A stretch of 64,000 nt of DNA from Plutella xylostella (lineage: Eukaryota > Arthropoda > Insecta > Lepidoptera > Plutellidae), in contig NC_064010.1 in the NCBI RefSeq assembly GCF_932276165.1, forward strand, positions 930,001-994,000, read 5' to 3'. Position numbers and translations under genes: made by a program. The notes under the pieces are model-generated. The model made no database searches, was not told where the DNA came from, and saw only the letters and a list, made by a program, of their open reading frames with translations. Shown here in pieces: positions 51,701-58,700 of this stretch (within the stretch, counting starts at the first letter, position 1; every line of letters starts with the position of its first letter).

Positions 51701-53220
51701 GGCTCAACATTAATTTCATCAGCAAATGTCATATCATCTTTAATATTTCTTCTTAATTGACACTGCTTTCTTTTGTCCACATTTAATCTATTGGGGTTCT
51801 TATATCTTTTGTTCTGTACCTTTGGCACTGGAATAGGTTTGGCCATTGGCGTATCACATTTATTATCTTTGATTGGTTCATTGTTTGTTTCAGTATTAAG
51901 GCAAGATTTTGTATTGTTTTTTCTACGCTCTGACAATAGAGCTTTCAATCTGCTAAGTTTGTCTTCACAAGATTGAATTATTTCAGTTTTTGTATCTATT
52001 AGTTTATCAACCACATCTTTGCTTTCCACATCAGTATCTGACTTGCTAGCTTGTAATTCGTCTATTTTTTCTAGTTTTGTAGTCCCATTGGTAAGAGGAG
52101 TATTTGTTTTTGTTATGCTCTTTATGTGGGAAGTCCCATTGCACAGAATTTTGCTTGTATCTTTATTTTCTATTTTAGCAGTACCATTCAGTAGATTTTT
52201 CTTTGCTTCTATGTTTTGTACCTGCACAGATCCATTAGGTAATACATCTTTGACTGTCTTATCTTCAGTAATGGAAATAGCTTTTAGCGGTTTAATAATG
52301 TCCATAGTTTCTAGTGGAGCCATCTCAGTCTTAATTTTTGCCGCATCAATTTGTATCAGCTCTGAATTAGTTATCTTACATGGACTGATGCATTCAACAG
52401 ATGCGTCATTGGGTAGATGTATAAAGTCATCTTGTAATGTTACCTCTTCATAATGTTCGTTGACAGAACTTGGCTCGACAAAGACTTTTTTTGGTCGCTG
52501 TCGAATACTACTTCTGGGAGACACCCTCTCTGTCTTAGACGTGCTCAGCAGCGACCGTACCTTGTTAATCTTCGCCTCGCAGTGGGCGGCCGCCGCGCGA
52601 ACGTCCACACTCATTTCTTTTTCCTTTGTCTCAGCATTGATGTTATTTTCACACGATTGAGTATTCAACTGGTCTCTGCAATTGTTCTTATTTTGCTGCT
52701 CAGTGTTGGCGGGCGGCCAGAAATCTAGTGGCGACGGTGGCGCGTCACGCGAATCGGAATTCAAATCTTTTTGGTCGCAGCTCTGGGGCTTCGGCCGCCT
52801 TTGGAAAGGCATGGCTGGCATCGCCGCCGACAACACGCTGAAGACACCGGAAATAAAGTTGCCAATACTGGACAGTGCGTGCGCTTCATGTACCTCGCCG
52901 TCTACCTTCATACTTTCAGTACTGCGCGTTAAGTTATCGTGGCTAATAGGCGGGTTTCTCATCTTGAAGCTCGGAGGTTCGACCTCCGGCGCAGGCAGGG
53001 TGTCTGCCAGGTTCTTCTGCAGTGGATTCGGTAGCATGTGCAGCTGGCTGAGACACACGTCAGGCGCAAATAGCTCGTTCAAATCAGCTTTGTTCATGCC
53101 GTCTGCCTTTGTTTCCGTGCAGTAACTGGCTATGGAGTAGTGCATGGGTGCGTAGTTTGGGGAGACACTGCCGAATTGATTGCGCCTGGTGCGCCAGTCT
53201 GAATTTAGACGAAACGTCAT
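21706..53220 (-). CDS. PPP1R15: PPP1R15 (GADD34/CReP-like) PP1 regulatory subunit
   Basis: Predicted scaffold of about 960 aa that recruits protein phosphatase 1, with G-actin, to dephosphorylate eIF2alpha and end the stress-induced block of translation. Exons (minus strand): 51022-53220, 24305-24426 and 21706-22267; phases close exactly. The PP1 RVxF-type motif KKVTF arises at the exon 1/2 junction (VTF = 734-736). It is followed by the conserved core: RVWAYAARQ, GHWEKHAVDRERF (W761, R770, F771) and RRIADVDMAI, and then by a highly charged Glu/Arg/Lys coiled coil (about 810-880). The long N-terminal part is acidic and serine-rich, probably disordered, with two SEDSF..DSP repeats. Length resembles vertebrate CReP more than the short Drosophila protein. 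Intron 1 spans 26.6 kb of transposons. No coding damage is seen. Confidence 0.88.
23500..24299 (-). repeat. Tandem array of PPP1R15 exon-2 fragments with (CT)n
   Basis: About six partial, decayed copies of the 3' half of the neighbouring exon 24305-24426 start near 23522, 23590, 23740, 23903, 24052 and 24169. Each reads on the minus strand as part of the coding core (up to GHWEKHAVDRERFKR) then AAGGTAAGAG, the exon's own splice donor, then (AG)n. The period is roughly 117-163 bp. The copies break off upstream near 'TACGCCGCGAGG' and join an unrelated 'CTAGAGGCTATGCCA' block. None has a visible acceptor. Confidence 0.85.
25183..25379. mobile_element. MITE with ~60-bp inverted repeats
   Basis: Left end GGCCTTGGTCTCCTATTTAC and the complement at the right end GTAAATAGGAGACCCGGGCC; the arms continue inward with GTAGGTCGCGTC repeats. 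The trinucleotide GTA flanks both sides, which would fit a 3-bp target duplication. Confidence 0.7.
25493..25803 (+). mobile_element. tRNA-derived SINE, family S3, with 27-bp flanking repeat
   Basis: The tRNA-like head (about 25528-25585) has B box GGTTCGAATCC; the body ends with 'GAGATGTCCCCACATATTTA'. The flanks 25493-25519 and 25777-25803 match at 25 of 27 positions (TTCCAGTGATGAGT..), an unusually long target duplication. Tail fragments of the same family lie at 42609-42645 and 46795-46830. Confidence 0.78.
25953..26033. mobile_element. Short MITE, copy 1
   Basis: Hairpin ends AAGCAGCGTCGCTCGCC and GGCGAGCGACGCTGCTT around 'ATCTGTCAGATACATACAAG'. A related copy lies at 62698-62797. Confidence 0.7.
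26045..26392. mobile_element. CpG-rich TIR repeat
   Basis: Ends CTCGTATTCACTAGGCGACA and, inverted, CTCGAATTCACTAGGGCACA. The interior repeats 'TGTCGCAGAAC' and 'CGACGTCGC' words. Non-coding. Confidence 0.55.
26400..27870. other. PPP1R15 intron 1, no recognised feature
   Basis: AT-rich intron DNA. Open frames up to 123 aa here are without motifs, and I matched no repeats to others in the window. Confidence 0.45.
27871..28038. mobile_element. MITE, copy 1 (second copy at 46088)
   Basis: Ends TAGTACGGGTTTTGATATTT and, inverted, TAGTACAGGTTTGATAGTTT; both arms include 'AAGTTTACGT'. The shared block 'AGAGGCGCCACTT' recurs in the copy at 46088-46265. Confidence 0.7.
28446..28714 (-). mobile_element. 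tRNA-derived SINE, family S1, copy 3 (13-bp TSD)
   Basis: Same family as 16119-16377, in minus orientation with a poly-A end. It is flanked by the 13-bp direct repeat AATAAATTATTAA at 28433-28445 and 28715-28727. Confidence 0.9.
28728..29995. other. PPP1R15 intron 1, no recognised feature
   Basis: No coding frame with motifs was found. Open frames of up to 104 aa (for example 29302-29616) resemble nothing known to me. Confidence 0.45.
30008..34035 (-). mobile_element. Full-length RTE-like LINE with 12-bp target duplication
   Basis: The element is flanked by a perfect 12-bp direct repeat, CACGTGACTAAG, at 29996-30007 and 34036-34047. On the minus strand it has a 5' region of about 700 bp (33337-34035), one intact ORF (30067-33336) and a very short 3' end finishing in GATGATATCATG. 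The matched flanks and intact ORF suggest a full-length, recent insertion. Confidence 0.88.
30067..33336 (-). CDS. Intact LINE endonuclease-reverse transcriptase, 1089 aa
   Basis: A single uninterrupted frame with an apurinic-type endonuclease (ASWNVRTM, ALQETRLL, LLGDFNARVG, HWHQIDFIIT, NTDHSLI; about residues 35-290). Reverse transcriptase follows (DIVTLYKGKGDRGDCNSYRG, CGFRAGRSTNDM, VDLNKAFDTVSR, GVRQGCVLAPTLF, LLYADDAAL with YADD at 782-785), then a C-terminal domain with RWLGHVHRM. The last 30 residues have a Cys-rich finger: C..C..C....IGLYSH..RC. Its role would be target-primed retrotransposition. No stops or shifts occur, so the enzyme could still be active. I call it RTE-like from endonuclease and C-terminal appearance; a different clade is possible. 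Confidence 0.9.
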   Translation of the reverse strand: MWSSRHVTMSETGWDFDAHSKTLNKNNYKTSKVTRFASWNVRTMLLGISNSTPSSTDDIPELRKTTIIDRELLRLRVDVAALQETRLLDEGSLREDNYTFFWKGKDDGERREHGVGFAVHNSLLRCTETPICVSERIMVLRLMSESGPISLVSAYAPTLKASDDVKDKFYEDLRECLEKVRASDKLLLLGDFNARVGNKSDNWPECIGHHGIGNINDNGQRLLELCASLSLCITNTYFQNKSIHKVSWKHPRSGHWHQIDFIITKRTDLRDILNSRTYHSADCNTDHSLIMAKTRLTPKKIHSARKAPREVALNTAAMQDKALYKDLEKLIEEKLSKESLEQTTSAEDMWQLVKKEITQTAEKVFGKKERTVRDWFADYEHILLPVIEKKRIAHTNLLNNHRDPAKTHAYKAAKAEVQRVSRSCANEYWVKLCQSIQQCKDVGDFRGMYQGIKSAIGPTKRKRAAIKDLDGNPIADKREELSRWAQHYTNLYSQEVAIRPDALANLTPRTVATELDVPPKGDEFIKALQSLKLGKSTGSDNLPAELIRLGCVSSPLYALLLRCWDEGTVPQEMRDADIVTLYKGKGDRGDCNSYRGISLLSIVGKAFAKVVLRRLETLASQIYPESQCGFRAGRSTNDMIFTLRQLQEKSREHCLPLYMAFVDLNKAFDTVSREGLYEVLSKIGCPPKLLSIIRSFHDTMNGSVIFDGEKSEPFAVNRGVRQGCVLAPTLFGIFFSALLLTAFENCDVGVHLHTRKDGRLFNISLLKSKRKRQDLIARELLYADDAALVANSESELQELVTRFGNACHMFSMSVNTKKTVIMVQGVDQPPKISLDGAVLEVVDHFCCLGSTTTSSLSNDREIDTRIGKASTTFGRLFARVWRNRKLTTNTKVLVYQTCVLSILLYASETWTSYAKQERKLNAFHMRCLRTILGVTWKDKMSNEAVLTMTHCCSITAMLKQRRLRWLGHVHRMAPERLPRQVMLSEIADVKRPVGRPILRFKDACKRDMNSFGIQIDGWEERADMRPEWRHDVKVGMSKHDEDWLDNLKQKKLRRDLPPPIHSCFVCDRCGKKCRAAIGLYSHQRRCGNP
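34412..34810. repeat. Fragments of the TACAGG..TTGCAAAAAGGGT TIR family
   Basis: Starts with TATACAGGTTGTTGCAAAAA and contains GCCGAAAGGG, a GTCACGTGACCTTTTAGT-like core and 'CATATACAGGGTGTCAC' at the end. The core resembles 36603-36867, so it is a related, older copy. Confidence 0.5.
34852..34905 (+). repeat. SINE S1 3' tail fragment
   Basis: Only 'CCCGCAAGGGTACATTAGTA' and 'CAAGGCGAGAGTG' plus an oligo-T run remain. Confidence 0.7.
35540..36060 (-). pseudogene. Decayed reverse transcriptase, possibly R1-type
   Basis: On the minus strand a degraded 'VAEFHSGRSWTPLLWNLAYN' stretch resembles the QGSxxGPxLWNIxYD motif of R1-type LINEs. It is followed by ALQIKLANGV-like and then KIAAAVLAMQCMGYF..WGA segments, which recall their C-terminal part. 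Frames shift several times. Confidence 0.5.
36603..36867. mobile_element. 265-bp MITE of the TTGCAAAAAGGGTATA family
   Basis: The left end TATACAAGGTATTGAAAAAA and the right end (inverted) TATACAGGATGTTGCAAAAA both run into GGGTATA and then GCC(A/G)AAAG. The core has GATCACGTGACTTTTTA. Single ends of the same type are scattered through the window. Confidence 0.65.
36868..38670. other. PPP1R15 intron 1, AT-rich
   Basis: No coding frame. Contains another 'CAACACCCTGTATA' end near 37505 and, at 38325-38360, 'TTGCCTTGCTTTGACAGTAT', which recurs in the MITE at 63494-63636. Confidence 0.45.
38677..38865. repeat. Near-perfect hairpin, ~76-bp arms
   Basis: The left arm AACTAAAACACATTTGTGGG... is repeated as its complement ending at 38865 with one mismatch noted. 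The loop carries a second direct copy of 'TAGTGCCCGTAGCATAAATT', and a third partial copy follows at about 38872. Confidence 0.85.
39671..42250 (+). pseudogene. LINE ORF with partial endonuclease and full reverse transcriptase
   Basis: 859-aa open frame without stops. The first ~14 residues are flanking sequence. The endonuclease starts midway (LLGVCYSPS, VMGDFNTCLL, SYHDLLYVSY). Reverse transcriptase is complete (RPISILPFLSKVLE, QSGFRPGHSTVTAL, LDFSNAFNSVD, AGVPQGGVLSPLLF, YADD at 570-573), and the C-terminus ends LWNSLPESVRQSPSLATFKK.. Without the N-terminal endonuclease it should not retrotranspose on its own. The open frame implies recent insertion. It provides the reference for where the LINE at 6197 was interrupted. 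Confidence 0.85.
39713..42608 (+). mobile_element. 5'-truncated CR1/L2-like LINE
   Basis: Relative of the LINE at 6144-11292. It begins inside the endonuclease domain, right after a repeat end (GAGAAAAATAATAG) that also occurs at 34836-34850. The 3' UTR includes 'GTTGGCTGGAAGAAATTGCT' and 'GTACAATAAAGCGTT'. Confidence 0.85.
42609..42770. repeat. SINE S3 tail, SINE S2 fragment and (AATAG)n microsatellite
   Basis: 42609-42645 matches the S3 end (GTCCCCACATATTTATT). 42646-42705 matches, inverted, the S2 body (CCTAAGTG.ATTGTACT, AACGGCGATA). About eight AATAG units follow at 42708-42745 and head a minus-strand retroelement tail. Confidence 0.65.
43300..44311. other. PPP1R15 intron 1, no recognised feature
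   Basis: AT-rich, no coding frame. A 'CAGCTGTTTTAT' / 'ATAAACAGCTG' pair near 43585-43650 is a weak inverted repeat. Confidence 0.4.
44321..45086. mobile_element. Degenerate-palindrome element X, copy 1 (9-bp TSD)
   Basis: 766 bp, flanked by the perfect 9-bp repeat GTGGGATCC (44312-44320 and 45087-45095). It starts GGGTTCCGCTCATCTGGCAT and ends, inverted, GGTTCTACCTTTTTTGGCAT, so the ends are imperfect inverted repeats. The interior is built from degenerate words such as GGCATAA, TCTCGTT and CTAAACTTTTT. It contains an AAGCGGAGCG run and no protein-coding frame. The TSD length would suit Mutator-like elements. Confidence 0.85.
45100..46085. other. PPP1R15 intron 1 with RTE 3' remnant
   Basis: 45145-45185 recalls the RTE tail (GAGGAGGCCTTTGTCCTGCA). 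Nothing else is recognisable. Confidence 0.4.
46088..46265. mobile_element. MITE, copy 2 (partner of 27871)
   Basis: Shares ends and the core 'AGAGGCGCCACTT' and 'CGTAAACTTTTATAGTT' with 27871-28038, but is more diverged. Confidence 0.65.
46960..48992 (+). pseudogene. RTE retrotransposon, dead, with inserted retroposon
   Basis: Broken frames encode a partial endonuclease (HMFYHQEGD, VVQLYAPTLAH, VMGDFNAKVG, WTWASPDGRT), reverse transcriptase (LAFVDYEKAFDYIET, GVRKGDVISPKLF) and C-terminus (AETWTL, QWAGHICRR, PARWTDDLRRVAG). The catalytic FADD motif reads FAND (48193-48204). A large stretch between endonuclease and palm is deleted, with stops and shifts as well. The 3' end is 'CCTATGTCCAGTGGATGATT' plus (GAT)n. 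Confidence 0.85.
47117..47184 (-). mobile_element. 68-bp truncated poly(A) retroposon with 15-bp TSD
   Basis: It reads on the minus strand as a short 3' end with AATAAAATC followed by about 20 A's. It is flanked by the perfect 15-bp repeat CCGGCCACATGTTCT (47102-47116 and 47185-47199), so it entered the RTE by target-primed retrotransposition. The source transcript is unknown. Confidence 0.85.
50195..50744. mobile_element. PIF/Harbinger-like MITE (TAA target site)
   Basis: 550 bp, flanked by TAA (50192-50194 and 50745-50747). Ends GGGCGGATTCGACCAACG and, inverted, GGGTGAATTCGTCCAAACAT, with subterminal 'ACTCGCGAGTAA' and 'GCATTCTACCAA' repeated on both sides. A 3-bp TWA target and GGGC ends fit PIF/Harbinger. 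Confidence 0.75.
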
Positions 53221-53296
53221 GGTTTTCTTTCTTTCGACCTAAGATTTCAGCAACACAATCACTGAAGTATTATGTTCGTAATTAGGCCATTTTTTA

Positions 53297-53548
53297 TCAC
53301 GCGGCCATAGTTCCAGCACACGGAACACTTGCAAAAGAATGAGGATGAGGTTTAAAGTTAAATTGACACCACTTTCTAGAGTTAATCAAGGATATATCCT
53401 GGAAAACCCAAGGTCCAGTGACACGCACAGAAAATAACTCGTCTTTGTAAGATTTACACGGCTCTACACGAGTCAAGAAATCGTTGGAAATGTCCTGCTC
53501 ACTTGAAAATTTGTAATTAACGAAATTGTATGCGTTTTTAAGCTCCAT
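53297..53548 (-). other. Upstream ORF 2 of PPP1R15 (83 aa)
   Basis: ATG in good context (ACAATGG). It encodes MELKNAYNFVNYKFSS..., ending 76 bases before the PPP1R15 start. PPP1R15 genes in mammals and flies are known to have regulatory upstream ORFs. It could instead be a separate small exon; transcription here is not shown by sequence. Confidence 0.5.
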
Positions 53549-53586
53549 TGTGACAAAAGTTATGAAAATACACAATAACACATCTT

Positions 53587-53601
53587 TTACTCTTCGGCCA
53601 T
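53587..53601 (-). other. Upstream mini-ORF 1 of PPP1R15 (MAEE-stop)
   Basis: Four-codon ORF with strong context (AAAATGG), 39 bases before upstream ORF 2. Confidence 0.45.
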
Positions 53602-55763
53602 TTTGATGAATTAATTAATCAAAATTTTCGCATGTGTGTGGGTGTGACAGAAATCGAATAACATGAAGTTAGCTCCAAAGCTTTAAAAACTGTATGTCTA
53701 GTGTTGCTTAGGAGTTTGTAACTTCCGACTTAAAACTAATGTAAACGCGCTGACTAAAATAATAATTTAATTTTAACAACCTTACCAAATCCATTAAAAT
53801 AAAACTGTTTGCCTATGTTAGCCATGATCCAGGTTATAGCATTGGATATTTTAGTAAGATTACTTAAATACAGCTTCAACTGCAAGTCTCCTACGCAACA
53901 CGTAATCATGATTCCAAATTTATATTATTTCAAATTTAAATAGGTATTTTGTTATGAATTTTATATAAAACAAAACGAAATACAAAGATTTATAAAAAAT
54001 TAAATGAAATGGCACCAATGTCAAAATTAGTGTATTACAACATTACAAGTTTTTCCATTTTCCGCGGGTTTTTGTTCAATCCATATTCTATGCTGCTAAC
54101 TTCATAGGTAAGTGTTTTTTTTTACATTTTCTGATGCAATAAGTTAGTTCTCTTTGACAGTCCATGAACTTTTTAGAAGCAGCTGATTGGTCTTAAGTAA
54201 CAAAAACAATAAATTTTATTGGTTGACTGTCACAACATTGTTTTCATTTAATATTTACCGTAAAACTAGGCCGTTATTATTCTGAGACGTAGATTCCCTA
54301 CTTTGATTGTGCGCCATCTAGTGTCAAGTAGCAGGATTATATTTCTTAATTACTTGAAGTACCTACTTTATACAGGCTGTTGCAATTAGTGATATCGTTT
54401 AAGGTTTTGTCACCGCAGTGAAAAATATTGGTTACCTACTGTATTTAGCCACTTGAAGACTAGCGAGTTGGAGTTAGTTGTAGGTTAGGCAAGTTGGATA
54501 CTTGCTTAATAGCGCACCTAAAGTTTGTTTTGTTCACATTTTAATGTGTAATGTAAGTTAGATAAAATAATGAGTAGTTAGGTAGGTACGGTGGCCTGCA
54601 CCTAAAACTATACAGGCGGAGTTTTTAAAATAGTGATCCCTGATGATGAAGGGACCAGCTACATCTGTTATAAATCCGGGGACGTGTTGTGTGTGATGTG
54701 TGTAGCAGTGGTGTTTATGGGAATGTGCTTGAGCAGCATGTGAGCTTGAGATCGCTATTTTAAAAACTCTGCCTGTATACTTTTAGGCGTAGGCCACCGT
54801 ACAAAGCAGGACAGGAGCCTAAGGTCTATGGTAGATACCTACTATGCACCGGCACCATCGTATTACGTATTACCATAGAATAACGAGTACTAGTACTACT
54901 TGTTATTCTATGGTATTACCGCACCGCGTAAAGTAGGTAGGTTGGTTTTAGAATGACGCGTTTATTAGCGTTTTAGCGCAAAATGGACTATTAAAGTTAT
55001 AGTTATGTTGAGATAAGGATTTCCCAGGGTAAAAATAAAATTGTGCATGAAAATGTGGAAGTTATTTTATTACTTACTTGTAAACTACCTACTTAACTAC
55101 TTAAGTTCTTACATGAATGTTAGAATTAGGTTATAAACTAATTGATTAAAGCTAGTCTCAATTTAATAACTAAGTACTTCATAGGTAAGTAATTATTTCT
55201 ATGCAACAACAAATTCTCGGCTGACTGTGATTTGAAACCTTGCTTAAATGATATCCGTGTTCATACTCTGTGCTCAATTCAAATACATGACTTAGGATAT
55301 GAGTACGGACTTACAAAGTAATTTATTTTTTGTATTGTATTGTATTTATCCACTTCTGACCGATGCATTATTATTTATTAGTTACCTAGAACCTACCTAC
55401 CTACTTATCTTACAATTAAAGAGACATCCGGATAGCAGTTACATGCTTTCCAAAAAAAGTTTCTCATGTTTTATGTATACTATCTGTAAAAGCATATTTC
55501 CACTATTATATTCTATACCCAATTGGGCTTGCATTGTGATAGAACTTCAATATGCCGCCTATGAAGCGATTGTTATTAGACGATGTTACTGTCCTACGGC
55601 TGCTGAATACAAATACAAAACGAATTCTCCTTAAACATAACTGTACTACCAAAAAAACTTTAGTCTGTTTAACAAGCGTTTAAAACGAAATTTGACAGAT
55701 TGTGTAGGCGTTTGACAGCGTCAAATATATGTTACATACTGCCTAAGTTTTTGTGGTAAGTCC
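53602..55763. other. Intergenic between PPP1R15 and FAR-C
   Basis: AT-rich. Contains a dispersed end motif (TATACAGGCTGTTGCAA near 54372), an inverted pair near 54600-54800 (CCTAAAACTATACAGGC / GCCTGTATACTTTTAGG) and a hairpin at 54858-54918 (GTATTACCATAGAATAAC and its complement). No coding frame. The PPP1R15 promoter should lie at its left edge. Confidence 0.5.
54586..54798. mobile_element. Short TIR repeat (MITE-like)
   Basis: Begins 'ACGGTGGCCTGCACCTAAAA', 'CTATACAGGC.GAGTTTTTAA' and ends with the complement 'TTAAAAACTCTGCCTGTATA', 'TTTTAGGCGTAGGCCACCGT'. Arms are about 45 bp with few mismatches. Confidence 0.75.
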
Positions 55764-58700
55764 CTAAGCTGCTAGCTCTTCGATCTCATAAGCTTTCACA
55801 CTCCGGAACGGTGACAGGCTCGTGAGCCCAGTCTCCAGCGTCTCCAGGGCTGATGTGAAGATGTAAGAGTAAGTCACAAGCAGCCAGAGCAGCATGGCGT
55901 AGAAGAACACCTTGACTGCAACGTCGGCTAGGTAGCGCCTGTGAAGTGGAAATGTATTATGGTTAGAATTATTTGTTGTTTTCATTTCAATTTTAGTCTG
56001 TCCATGGCCATCCTCATGTCCATCCTCATTTAAGTTCTATCCTTTAAATGGCTTTATGTACCAGAAGTACTTGCTTGCTACCCTGCTAGCTTGGAAAAGT
56101 AGCTTCGTGTACCTCAGGCATAAGGCTGCGTGTACATGTGCGTGGTGGCTACAAGGGGAAGAATTTATTTACCAAACTATTATTGACTCTTTGGCAGATA
56201 GATAAGTATATGGTCATCTGCATGTTCTAGGTGGCCATATATGATATCAGAAGGGCTAGTACGGGGCACATTTAAGACGTGACAAGAGTTTTGCATCGCG
56301 CTCACTCATATCGCGCAGCCTCAAGAGCGAGCGCGACGGAGAACTTTTGTCACGTCTTAATAGCGCCCTGTGCTACAAGCCCTGGAGCGGATAGCCATGG
56401 TGCAGGTGTTTTCTTTTGTTTTCCATATAACATGCCTATACTTATTAGAATTAATTACTTACACTTTATGAATCTTCCTAGCCTTCGAAAGCGTCGATGG
56501 GTCCTCTTTACAGCAGTATTGCCGCACGCCCAGCACATAATTCCTCATGTAAGCATTCATGTTGACAGGTTTCACATCGATGTAGAATATGCTTCGGTCG
56601 AACTCAGATATTCTGTTTTGGAGTGCTAGGAATTTGTCGTTGGTGAAATGCCATTCCTTTTGCGTGTAGTGTTGGAGGATCTTTATGCCGTGGCTTATGC
56701 GGTCTTGTACCTTCACCAAGCTGTGAATTAAAAGATATAATATATTATGTACTCAATAGGATAAAATCTTGGTCTTATACTAATGGTAGGTCGCAAATCC
56801 CAAAGGGCTGAACCAATAATTGGCTAGGTTATTAATACAATATGCCTATGACCACAACAACTAGTGCCTTAATGTTTGTTGTTGTTGTAGTCCTATAGCA
56901 CCCCAAAAGTGCAGAGGGTCTCCACTAACATCCGCCATCTTCGTCTGTACTTTCGGCCTCGCCCCAGCTAAGTCCAGCGGCTCGCAGCTCGCTTTCAACG
57001 CTTCGGCCCCATGTTTAGATAGTCGGGACCCCCTTAAGGCTTAACCCTATAAAAAAACATACAAAGTCTTCTTCCCCATGACCAGCAGCAGCCCGTCGAC
57101 GAGGTAGGCGGGCAGGTAGTGCGTGAACACCACCGACAGCTGCTGGTGCGACCACTTTTAGGACTTGATGGAGCCTCCCGTGTACCAGAGGGCCACGGTT
57201 AGCAGGTAGCGGATTAGCGGATTTCATCACGCATGGTGGATTGCCCCGCACGCCTGACATCCGCAAGTGTTATTTTCATACAACTTTTTATAGAATATGG
57301 CATGCCATCCCGCATGCTTGATGAAATCCGCACGCTATTAAAAACACCCTTATTTGATCATTTAACGCCTTGGAAGCTTTTAGCCCGTAGGAAAGAACAG
57401 CAAAAAACCAGCGCTGTGGCTTTACAGCAGCACATGCTGAGCTGGTGCCTTTTTGACGCTCTGGACAGCAACCTTTCTTTGTCTCGTTTACTTTGTTTTA
57501 TTAACTTACAAAGTTTTCTTCCCCATGACCAGCAGCAGCCCGTCGACGAGGTAGGCGGGCAGGTAGTGCGTGAACACCACCGACAGCTGGTGCGACCACT
57601 TGTAGGACTTGATGGAGCCCCCCGTGTACCAGAGCGCCACGGTCAGCGGGTACTTGTTCACCATCTCGCGGCCTGAGGGAATGAGCGATGCATCATCATC
57701 ATCTAATGGTAAATTATCTTCACTAATAATGCTATAGCTAATGCAACTATCATCGTTTAAGATGCTGTGGCCACTGATAGGGTTAGTGGTTGTGGTGACA
57801 GGATTAGCCAGTCAGATTATTAGCACAAGTTTTTTCACTTTGGCAGTTTCACTTTATATTGGTTACAGTGAAATACATCATTAAAATAAGCAGGTAAATA
57901 AATACCTAATAAGTACCTTTTTCAATAATTTCACCCCATGTTTGTCTGATGACTCCTGACAGTGTGATGTTGTAAACTTGAACTTCTTTGGGCCTAAAAT
58001 AAAATAAATTAACTTAGTGGGCAATGTATCGTAATTGAGGCGATTTACTTAGAATACTTATTATATTTTTTAAATAATTTATCTAGTAAAACTTTTTTTT
58101 GTCAGTTAGATTCGATTCATAAGTAGTTTACGGGCCGCGCGGACGATACGCGTCATATTAAAACCAGCCTTCTTATTGTGTCGGTGAACAAATACTAAAA
58201 GTTATTTATGACGTTTTAGCTATTGAACTGTTTTGTCCCTCTTTGTCATGGAAAAAATAGTTCTTTGACAGAAATATATTAAAGCTTACCTATCCATGGC
58301 AGTAGCATATGCAACAAGAATACAGCCGTTAGCCACGACATCTACCGGCATGGCGTCGCACTGGTAGCTCGGCTCGCAGTGCATCGATCGGATCACTCCT
58401 GGGAATAGGTGCATCATTAATTATTTATTAGGTAGTTAGCCAGTTATTTTTCGTTTACTACTACTTACTACTACTACAAGTATAGTGCCACAAACTTATC
58501 TGTTCCGGTGAGAGCAAACTAAATTGATCCATATCTCATTACTTACGAATTAATTGTATATTGATATAGATTAGATGGGTTTTTATTATAACCGCAAGGG
58601 CAAATTACCACCACGGGCAAACTTAAAATCTTATAGAATGAAGAAATATTAGACATTTACTTGAACTGTCACCGGAACAGATAAGTTTGTGGCACTGTAC

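Noticed and set aside
52019..53125. Plus-strand open frames of up to 147 aa opposite PPP1R15 exon 1
   Set aside because: No motifs; the minus-strand frame is 733 codons with correct splice junctions and family motifs.
57233..57676. 147-aa plus-strand open frame
   Set aside because: Its second half is the antisense of the FAR-C exon 57510-57672, and the first half has no recognisable motif.
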